From: Candidatus Rokuibacteriota bacterium
Lineage (GTDB): Bacteria > Methylomirabilota > Methylomirabilia > Rokubacteriales > CSP1-6
DNA length: 11,133 bases
NCBI GenBank assembly: GCA_016177555.1
Contig: JACOVB010000288.1
Span: 1-11,133 of the forward strand
Direction of reading: 5' to 3'
Positions 5,577 through 11,133 of the stretch are shown piece by piece. The position numbers were made by a program, and so were the translations under genes. The first letter of the stretch is position 1, and each line of letters opens with the position of its first letter. The notes under the pieces are model-generated. The model was not told the DNA's origin, did no database searches, and saw only the letters and a list, made by a program, of their open reading frames with translations.

Positions 5577-6199
5577 TCTTCCTGCGCCACGCGGCCAACC
5601 GCTTCGAAGCAGCCACCCGGCAGATCGAGGAGGACCAGGCCAGCGGCAAGATGCCCACGCGCAAGGTCCTGCCCGAGGACTATCTGCGTCGCCGCGCCCT
5701 CTGGTTGCCCGGATCGGCGCGCTACGACGTCATCATGCAGCAGGCCGCCACGAGCGGCAGCGACCTGCCCAAGCTCGTCACCGAGGCCATGACCGCGATC
5801 GAGGCCGAGTTCGAGCCGCTCCAGGGCGTGCTGCCCAAGGACTTCGGCATCTTCGAGACCAAGGTGCTCGAAGACCTGATGCTCCTGTTCAACAGCGAGC
5901 AGATCAAGCAGGCCACCGGCGACGTCTTCGGGCGCATCTACGAGTACTTCCTCGAGAAGTTCTCCATCCAGAAGGCCCACGATAACGGCGAGTTCTTCAC
6001 GCCGTCCTCGATCGTCCACACCATCGTCAACGTCATCGAGCCGGAGCACGGCACGGTCTTCGACCCGGCCTGCGGCTCGGGCGGCATGTTCGTGCAGTCC
6101 AGCCACTTCATCGAGCACGAGGGCGGCGACACGGCCAAGACTGGAGCGAGTCCATTTTGCCCTAATTGCGTGACGGGCAATTTAAGCGAAGTAGAATAG
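5564..6199 (+). pseudogene. hsdM: Type I restriction-modification methylase subunit HsdM, truncated at both ends
   Basis: Residues 2-192 of this frame are typical HsdM: VIFLRHAANRFEAATRQIEE, the EDYLRRRALWLP segment, VFGRIYEYFLEKFS, then HDNGEFFTPSSIVHTIVNVI and the SAM-binding motif I FDPACGSGGMF (DPACGSGG at 167-174). HsdM methylates adenine in the bipartite site chosen by HsdS and usually has about 500 residues. Here the first helices are replaced by the IS110 remnant. Shortly after motif I, from about 6140, the sequence turns into the AbiE promoter region, so the catalytic NPPF/NPPY motif IV and the rest are gone. No hsdS is present. It cannot methylate. The GTG at 5564 is not a real start. 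Confidence 0.9.
6157..6180 (+). promoter_or_regulatory. Inverted repeat in the AbiE promoter region
   Basis: TTGCCC (6157-6162) and GGGCAA (6175-6180) form an inverted repeat about 25 nt before the AbiEi start. The AT-rich TTTAAG and TAGAAT follow, the latter (6192-6197) a possible -10 box. AbiEi antitoxins are known to bind inverted repeats and repress their own operon. That this pair is the operator is inference. Confidence 0.45.
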
Positions 6200-6203
6200 A
6201 GCC

Positions 6204-7004
6204 ATGAAACGGCGCCTCGGAAACCTCGAACGGCAGCTCTTGGCCTACGCCCAGATGCGCAAGCTCCGGCAGCTGCGGACCGGTGATCTCACCGGTCCGC
6301 TCGGCATCACAACCAAGCAGGAGCGCGAGCTGCTCACACGGTTGGCCAAGGCGGGGCTGATTGCCAAGGTCCGGCGCGGCCTCTACGTGGTCCCTTCCCG
6401 GCTGCCGTTGGGAACCAGGTGGAGCCCGGACGAAGCCCTGGTGCTCAACACCCTGATGGCGGACCGCGGAGGACGCTACCAGATCTGCGGGCCCAACGCG
6501 TTCAACCGATACGGCTTCGACAACCAGGTGCCGACCCGCGTCTATGCCTACAACAACCGGCTCTCCGAGGAGCGGACGGTCGGCGCCGTGGCCCTCATCC
6601 TGATCAAAGTGGCCGATGAGCGGCTCGGCGACACCGAGCAGGAACGCACCCCGGAAGGCGACACGATCGTCTACTCCTCGCGGGTGCGGACGCTGCTCGA
6701 CGCCATATACGATTGGCCGCGGTTCAACAGTCTGCCACGTGGCTATGCCTGGATCCGGGCCGACCTCGCCGCCGGCCGGGTCGCCGAGGCCGACCTGGTG
6801 CGCGTGACCCTGCGCTACGGCAACATCAGCACAATTCGGCAGGTGGGCGCACTGCTGGAGCGTGAAGGGGCGCGCGAAAGCGTCCTGCGCAAGCTGGCGG
6901 GAGCCCTCGATCGCCCGACGAGCGTGATCCCGTGGATTCCGGGGAGGCCCAGAACGGGGATGACCAACCGGCGCTGGGGAGTCCTGCTCAATGAGCCTGC
7001 CTGA
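6204..7004 (+). CDS. abiEi: AbiEi-family type IV antitoxin / transcriptional regulator
   Basis: A complete 266-residue protein. The N-terminus is a winged-helix domain: RQLLAYAQMRKLRQLRTGDL, then QERELLTRLAKAGLIAKV, then the wing RRGLYVVPSRLP. The C-terminal antitoxin domain includes WSPDEALVLNTLM, YQICGPNAFNRYGFDNQVP, a YAYNN segment and TLLDAIYDWPRFNSLPRG. This matches the COG5340/AbiEi family, which counteracts a nucleotidyltransferase toxin and autoregulates transcription. The ATG lies in TAGAGCCATG without a strong Shine-Dalgarno, so the mRNA may be very short-leadered. Its 3' end overlaps the AbiEii start by 14 nt, as expected for coupled translation. It is the only intact gene between 5.4 and 8.6 kb. 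Confidence 0.88.
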   Translation: MKRRLGNLERQLLAYAQMRKLRQLRTGDLTGPLGITTKQERELLTRLAKAGLIAKVRRGLYVVPSRLPLGTRWSPDEALVLNTLMADRGGRYQICGPNAFNRYGFDNQVPTRVYAYNNRLSEERTVGAVALILIKVADERLGDTEQERTPEGDTIVYSSRVRTLLDAIYDWPRFNSLPRGYAWIRADLAAGRVAEADLVRVTLRYGNISTIRQVGALLEREGARESVLRKLAGALDRPTSVIPWIPGRPRTGMTNRRWGVLLNEPA

Positions 7005-7547
7005 GGCCGCCCTGGTTCGCGTGCACGAGGACGCGGCCCGGTTTCTGGAAGCCGTCAATGCCACCGCGGCCGCGACCGGGTTCGCTACGCGGCTCATCGA
7101 GAAGGACTACTTCTGCACTGTCCTCCTGCAATACCTCGCCCCGCTCGCCGGCGCGCTCGTCTTCAAGGGCGGCACGTGCCTGGCAAAAGTCCACGCCGGG
7201 TTCTATCGTCTGAGCGAGGATCTGGATTTCGTCATCCCAACGCCGGTCGGCGCCTCCCGCACCGAGCGGAGCCGCCGGGCCCGCGGTCTCAAGGGCCTGC
7301 TCGCAGGGATCGACGGCACACTTGCCTGGACGATGTGCAACTGCTCGGGCTGGTTCGGCAGAAGCTCGCCGTCCCCGGAAACGAGCCCCTCGATGTCTCA
7401 CGCGCCCGGCTGGATGCCCTTCTGCCGCAGGTCGAAACTGAGCTCAAGCCCGTGCTCCGCCCGGCGGACTTTGCAGCCTTCGATCTGGATCGGGCGTTCG
7501 CAACCGTGACGAACGTGGCGTCTGCGCTGGCCTCCGAGGCGCCATGA
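6991..7547 (+). pseudogene. abiEii: AbiEii nucleotidyltransferase toxin, internally deleted and frameshifted
   Basis: The first ~108 codons are a normal AbiEii/DUF1814 N-terminus: TRLIEKDYFCTVLLQYLAP, then the nucleotidyltransferase signature VFKGGTCLAKV with YRLSEDLDFVIP (GG at 60-61, D77 and D79). Near 7315 the frame is lost. The correct C-terminal sequence resumes in another frame: LDDVQLLGLVRQKLAVPGNE, ending LKPVLRPADFAAFDLDRAFA and TGA at 7545. Relatives have about 280-300 residues, so roughly 100 codons of the middle are missing in addition to the shift. The catalytic core residues survive, but the toxin should be inactive. The frame used after the junction is closed by the TGA just before hsdR sequence begins. 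Confidence 0.87.
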
Positions 7548-7550
7548 TCA

Positions 7551-8561
7551 CAGCCATCAACGCGGTTGGGCGTCTTCTGGCATACGCAGGGCAGCGGGAA
7601 GTCCTACTCGATGGCGTTTTTCGCCGAGAAGGTGCGTCGCGTGGTGCCCGGCAACTTCACCTTTGTCGTGATGACCGATCGCGAAGACCTGGACGATCAG
7701 ATCTGGCGCACGTTCATCGGTTGCGGCGTGGCGGACGAGACGATGCCGCGGGCCGGCTCCGGCCGGGAGCTCAAGGACGTCCTCCGCGAGAATCCCCGGT
7801 TCGTCTTCAGCCTGATCCACAAGTTCAACTAGCCGGTGACCGAGCCCTACAGCGAGCGCGACGGCATCATCGTCATGTCGGACGAGGCGCACCGGACGCA
7901 GGCCGGAAAGTTCGCGCGCAACATGCGGCTGGCGCTGCCGAACGCCTCGTTCATCGGGTTCACAGGCACGCCGCTCTTCAAGCACGATCACCTCACGCGG
8001 CGACTCTTCGACGGCTACGTCTCGCGCTACGACTTCAAGCGCTCCGAGGAAGACCAGTCCACCGTGAAGCTGGTCTACGAGAACCGGGGTGAGAAGCTGG
8101 GCATCGCGCGGCTGGACCTCAACGACCGCATCGCCGCGAAGATCGTGGAGGCCGAGCTCGACCCGGATCAGACCGCGCTGCTGGAGAAGCTGCTGGGGCA
8201 TGACTACGAGGTCATCACCGCCGATGATCGCCTGGACAAGCTCGCCGACGACTTCGTCGAGCACTGCTCGACCGGCTGGGAGACCGGCAAGTAGGAGAAC
8301 ATCAGCAAAGCCGACCGGGAGAAGGTCAAGCGGGCCAGCAGGACCTTGCTTGCGTCCCTCCAAGAGCGGCTCAAGGCAATGCATGACTGGACGCAGAACA
8401 CGGCCACCCAGGCCGACGTGAAGATATTCATTCTCGACACCCTCTGGGGAGCCCTTCCCCGCCCGCCGTTTTCCGAGCAGGACACGGACGCGCTGGCCCG
8501 CCGTGTGTACGACTACGTCTGGGAGCGAAGCGCCAGCGGAGGCTTCGCCGTGGCCGCGTAG
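7551..8561 (+). pseudogene. hsdR: Type I restriction endonuclease subunit HsdR, fragmented
   Basis: One frame carries the central and C-terminal pieces of HsdR. Present are Walker A LGVFWHTQGSGKSYSM, FVVMTDREDLDDQIW, the DEAH box VMSDEAHRTQAGKF, motif III FIGFTGTPLF, the typical YDFKRSEEDQ and ENRGEKLGIARLDLNDRI, and the C-terminal LPRPPFSEQD. Missing are the whole N-terminal PD-(D/E)xK nuclease domain, and the second RecA domain, which should follow HCSTGWETGK. Amber codons occur at 7830 (family Gln in FNQPVTEPY) and 8292. HsdR is normally about 1000 residues; under 340 codons remain. It cannot translocate or cleave. With hsdM on the other side of abiE, it marks a once complete type I system. 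Confidence 0.9.
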
Positions 8562-8607
8562 CGTACGTCCGGATGCCGGCACGGGTCCTTCACGGCCGCG
8601 ATCGGCG

Positions 8608-9069
8608 TCAGCGGCGCGCGAAGACGCTGGTGCGCCCGCTCCGGTCGAACGCGAGGACCTGGTAGGGCTCGGGGGTCTGGCCCGGGGACTCCATGCCCGG
8701 AGCGCCCAGGGGCATGCCGGGGACCGCGATGCCGGCGATGCGGGGGCGCTCGCGGAGCAGGCGGACGATCAGGTCGGCCGGCACATGGCCCTCGACCACG
8801 TAGCCCTCGACGAGGGCCGTGTGGCAGGACTCGAGAGCATCGGGGACGGCGTGCTTGCGCTTGACGGGCCCGAGGTCATCGAGGTCGACGGTCTTGACGG
8901 GGAAGCCTTGCGATCGCAGGTGCACGACCCACTGGGTGCAGCACCCTCAGGTGGGGGACTTGTAGACGGTGACGGTGGGTTTCGCGGCCGCCGCCGCGCC
9001 CGGCCGGGGGATCAGGCCCGCGGCCAGGGTCAGGCTTCCGGTGAGCCACGCCCGCCTCGAGATGGTCAT
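8608..9069 (-). CDS. DUF411 (CopG-like) exported protein with in-frame TGA at the motif cysteine: candidate selenoprotein
   Basis: Read through one TGA (8947-8949), the frame gives 153 residues. The ATG follows AGGAGG. The N-terminus is a Tat signal: SRRAWLTG, a hydrophobic stretch, then PGAAAAAKP with a likely cleavage site. The thioredoxin-like DUF411 domain follows: TVTVYKSPT-[TGA]-GCCTQWVVHL, KTVDLDDLGPVKRKHAVP, SCHTALVEGYVVEGHVP and IAVPGMPLGAPGMES. In the family the TGA position is the first Cys of CGCC, a metal-binding or redox site (CopG-type copper resistance). Here it would be residue 41, with C43, C44 and C82. All 112 downstream codons are open and conserved. A hairpin follows the TGA. 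It starts 35 nt after the cyclase stop, in one operon. The alternative is a TGC-to-TGA nonsense mutation leaving a 40-codon stub. Confidence 0.7.
8919..8946 (-). promoter_or_regulatory. Candidate bacterial SECIS hairpin directly after the TGA
   Basis: Counting from the base after TGA, GGTGC (+2 to +6) pairs with GCACC (+24 to +28), and ACCC (+10 to +13) pairs with GGGT (+17 to +20) around an AGU loop. An alternative fold pairs UGCAC (+7 to +11) with GUGCA (+22 to +26) and CC with GG around an AGUG loop, with UC bulged. Both place GU in the apical loop, as bacterial SECIS elements do. The loop at +14 to +17 is at the short edge of the usual distance from UGA. In GC-rich coding DNA hairpins arise by chance, so this is supportive only. 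Confidence 0.4.
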
Positions 9070-9104
9070 GGTGGCCTCCTGCGAACAGGATACCGCGGCC
9101 GGCC

Positions 9105-9887
9105 TCAGTCGAACATGGCGACGGCGCGGACGAACCCAGCCGACGCCCCCTTGATCTTCCACGGAAAGCAGCTCACGAGAAAGCCGGTGGCCGGCAGCTG
9201 CTCCAGGTTCAGCAGCTTCTCCATGTGGCAGTAGGGTTGCTCGATGCCGGCCCAGTGGCCCTGCCACACCGCGCGGGCGTCGCGATCCTTGGCGTACTGC
9301 TGGCGCGCGAGTGTGAACGGCGCGTCCCAGCCCCAGGCGTCGATGCCCGTGACTCGCACGCCGTGATCGCGCGTCAGGTACAGCGTCGCGTCCTTGCCCA
9401 TCCCGATGCCGTGGTCGAGGTATTCGGCGGAGCCGTAGTATTCGCTCGCCTTCGTGTTGACGAGCACGATGTCGAGGGGCTGCAGCGTGTGACCGATCCG
9501 CCTCAGCTCCGCCTCGACGTCCGTCGGCTGGATGATGTAGCCGTCGGGTGTGTTGCGGAAGTCGAGCTTCACGCCGGGCCGGAAGAACCAGTCGAGCGGC
9601 ACCTGGTCGATGGTCTGCATCGGCGTGCCGGTCTTGTCGTGCGAATGGTAGTGCCACGGCGCGTCCATATGCGTGCCGTTATGGGTGGTCAGGGTGATGA
9701 CCTCCCAGGCCCAGCCTTCCCCGTGTGGCAGGTCGCCGGCGCGCATGCCCTCGAAGAACGCGGCCATCCCCTCGGCGTTGTCCTTCTGCGACACGTACTG
9801 GATCTTCGGACGCATGATGTCCGGGTCGCATGTCGTCTCGTTGTCGAGCGGCATCGAGAGATCGACGATTCGTGACGGCAGTCTCAT
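9105..9887 (-). CDS. Cyclase family protein (kynurenine formamidase-like metal hydrolase)
   Basis: A 260-residue soluble enzyme; the start ATG follows TGGAGGAA at good spacing. The family's metal-binding motif HxGTHxDAPxH is present as THNGTHMDAPWHYH, near residues 70-83. The N-terminal signature RIVDLSMPLDNETTCDP fits, as do the later VLVNTKASEYY and VTGIDAWGWDAP segments, also typical of this fold. Relatives hydrolyse amides, lactones or cyclic esters using Zn2+ or Mn2+ (KynB, isatin hydrolase and many uncharacterised members). Length is normal. The gene begins 22 nt after the acyl-CoA ligase stop and is followed after 35 nt by the DUF411 gene, so the three are probably one transcript. Kynurenine as substrate is not supported by neighbours. 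Hydrolysis of a cyclic or amide carboxylic acid precursor feeding the ligase is a reasonable guess. Confidence 0.88.
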   Translation of the reverse strand: MRLPSRIVDLSMPLDNETTCDPDIMRPKIQYVSQKDNAEGMAAFFEGMRAGDLPHGEGWAWEVITLTTHNGTHMDAPWHYHSHDKTGTPMQTIDQVPLDWFFRPGVKLDFRNTPDGYIIQPTDVEAELRRIGHTLQPLDIVLVNTKASEYYGSAEYLDHGIGMGKDATLYLTRDHGVRVTGIDAWGWDAPFTLARQQYAKDRDARAVWQGHWAGIEQPYCHMEKLLNLEQLPATGFLVSCFPWKIKGASAGFVRAVAMFD

Positions 9888-9909
9888 GTCAGTTCCTCCA
9901 TGGCGGGTT

Positions 9910-11133
9910 TCACCGGGGCACGACGTAACCGACCGACTCCCGGTCCCAGGTCGACGGGGTGACCCCGGCAGTCCGAAGGTCTTGCTTGCGAATCTTGCCG
10001 GTTGCCGTCTTGTCCAGGGTGGGCACGAACTCGAGAAAGCGGGGCACCGCGGAGCGGGGCATCCGGCGCGCGCACCAGTCGAGCAGGTCCAGCGCATCGG
10101 GAGGGGCGCCGGCCGGGACGATGCACGCCTTGACCTCCTCCTCGCCGCCAGCGCCGGCCGCCCGAACGCCGATCACCGCGCTCTCGGTCACCGCCGGATG
10201 GCAGTTGAGCACTTGCTCGATCTCGTAGGAGGAGATGTTCTCCCCTCGCCTGCGGATGCAGTCCTTGATGCGGTCGACGAACCACAGGCGATCCCGCCCG
10301 TCCACACGGCCGGCGTCGCCCGTGTGAAACCAGAGGTTGCGCCACGCCTCGACGGTCTTCTCGGGCATCCGGTGGTAGCCGGCCGAGAAGCACGAGGCCA
10401 GCTTCGGCCGGACGGCGATCTCGCCCACCGCGTCCGGCGGCAGGGGCTCGTCGGTGTCGGGGTCGACGATGCGGACCTCGAACCAGTCCGAGAGCACCGG
10501 GCCCGCGCACCCGGGCAGGACCGGATCGGCCGGGTCGCTGTAGGCGACGATGTTGCACTCGGTCATCCCGAATCCCTGGAGGAACCGCACCCCGAAGCGC
10601 GCCTCGAACGCGGCGCCCCATTCCTCGGCGATGGGGACGGCCATGACGAGCCGCAGCCTGTGCTCCCGGTCCCTGGCGGTGGGCGGCTGCCGGACGATGA
10701 ACTCGGGCATCACCCCGAGCGCGTTGGTGACGGTGGCGTTCGTGGCCCGCACCTCCTCGAGCCAGGTCGACGCCGAGAACCGCCTGGCGATGTACGCCGG
10801 CGTGCCGGCCAGCAGGCAGCCGACCACCTGCATCAGCAGCGCGTTCGCGTGGAAGAGGGGCATGCACACGTAATAGCGGTCGTCGGGGCTCAGCCGGACG
10901 GCCCGCGCCAGGCCCAGCCCGAAGACATAGCCGTGCCCGTGCGGCATGAGCACACCCTTGGAGGGTCCGGTGGTCCCCGAGGTGTACATGATCATGCACA
11001 CGTCCTGCGGCGTGGGGGTGACAACGGCGTCGGGATCGACGCGCCCGTCCACGAGCGCGGCGAACGGCACGGCCACGGTCCCGGGCACGGCTCGGGTGGA
11101 CGGGTCACCGACGACGACCGTGTGAGAGGCGGC
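9910..11133 (-). CDS. ATP-dependent acyl-CoA synthetase (AMP-forming), 5' end outside the window
   Basis: The last 407 codons of an ANL-superfamily adenylate-forming ligase. Core motifs are in order: the P-loop MYTSGTTGPSKGVLMPH, PLFHANALLMQVVG, the adenine-binding GFGMTECN, WFHTGDAGRVDG with the ATP-binding Asp, the hinge DRIKDCIRRRGENISSYEIE, and the C-terminal catalytic Lys in KTATGKIRK. These enzymes activate a carboxylate as acyl-AMP and transfer it to CoA. GFGMTECN and the overall style resemble crotonobetaine/carnitine-CoA ligase (CaiC-like) and related soil-bacterial acyl-CoA ligases, but the substrate is unassigned. It ends 22 nt before the cyclase gene, heading a ligase-cyclase-DUF411 operon. 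The N-terminal ~100 residues are cut by the window edge. No defects are visible. Confidence 0.9.
   Translation of the reverse strand, partial: AASHTVVVGDPSTRAVPGTVAVPFAALVDGRVDPDAVVTPTPQDVCMIMYTSGTTGPSKGVLMPHGHGYVFGLGLARAVRLSPDDRYYVCMPLFHANALLMQVVGCLLAGTPAYIARRFSASTWLEEVRATNATVTNALGVMPEFIVRQPPTARDREHRLRLVMAVPIAEEWGAAFEARFGVRFLQGFGMTECNIVAYSDPADPVLPGCAGPVLSDWFEVRIVDPDTDEPLPPDAVGEIAVRPKLASCFSAGYHRMPEKTVEAWRNLWFHTGDAGRVDGRDRLWFVDRIKDCIRRRGENISSYEIEQVLNCHPAVTESAVIGVRAAGAGGEEEVKACIVPAGAPPDALDLLDWCARRMPRSAVPRFLEFVPTLDKTATGKIRKQDLRTAGVTPSTWDRESVGYVVPR

Noticed and set aside
7566..8561. Amber codons within otherwise conserved hsdR sequence as possible stop-codon recoding
   Set aside because: The TAG at 7830 is one C-to-T change from the family's CAG (Gln), and the gene also lacks its N-terminus and second helicase domain. 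Ordinary pseudogene decay explains it.
7557..8582. A 341-codon minus-strand open frame opposite hsdR
   Set aside because: It is the antisense shadow of clear HsdR motifs. Its Leu/Val/Glu/Gly-rich sequence is a codon-bias artefact.
8608..8925. DUF411 gene starting at the GTG at 8925 with no TGA problem
   Set aside because: This start drops the Tat signal, the first beta strand and the CGCC motif, has no Shine-Dalgarno, and leaves the matching upstream half unexplained.
9884..10999. A second long minus-strand frame within the ligase region
   Set aside because: It is a frame shadow of the acyl-CoA ligase, whose frame carries all ANL-superfamily motifs.

Overview
The window is high-GC bacterial DNA, most likely from an uncultured soil or subsurface lineage. 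The gene mix (Fsr-type transporter, acyl-CoA ligase, cyclase, truncated LivH) and the extended -10 style would suit a Rokubacteria-like organism, but the sequence alone does not prove this. It joins an accessory region rich in gene fragments to an intact metabolic operon at the right end.

Layout: (1) 1-983 holds a two-gene toxin-antitoxin-like unit: a probable winged-helix partner and a PIN-domain ribonuclease toxin joined by an ATGA overlap, behind a doubled GTATAC operator. (2) 1000-3610 holds an intact Fsr-like major facilitator transporter (+). On the opposite strand lie three damaged genes: a small membrane protein, a nitroreductase that ends early, and the first 26 codons of a LivH-type permease. 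Each runs into a copy of the same GC-rich repeat, called R here. (3) 3650-5200 holds a perfect 13-bp hairpin, an intact alpha/beta hydrolase (-) and unidentified coding scraps. (4) 5200-8560 is a wrecked defence locus: another R copy, an IS110-family transposase remnant, a truncated hsdM, an intact AbiEi antitoxin, an AbiEii toxin gene with an internal deletion, and an hsdR reduced to pieces with amber stops. (5) 8608-11133 (-) is a compact operon: ATP-dependent acyl-CoA ligase (5' end outside the window), cyclase/kynurenine-formamidase-like hydrolase, and a Tat-exported DUF411 (CopG-like) thioredoxin-fold protein.

Two observations stand out. First, the DUF411 gene has a single in-frame TGA exactly where the family has the first cysteine of its CGCC motif. 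The frame is intact on both sides, and a stable hairpin with GU in its apical loop starts just after the TGA. This makes it a candidate selenoprotein with the motif U-G-C-C; a nonsense mutation is the main alternative. Second, repeat R (about 50-110 bp, four clear copies and one doubtful) carries a conserved TGACGTMA core. It contributes similar C-terminal tails (VRVxxLTS or VRVGEVTS) to unrelated reading frames, so it sits at gene-truncation boundaries.

Most of the 5.4-8.6 kb segment is probably non-functional apart from AbiEi. The left TA-like unit, the transporter, the hydrolase and the right-hand operon look intact.
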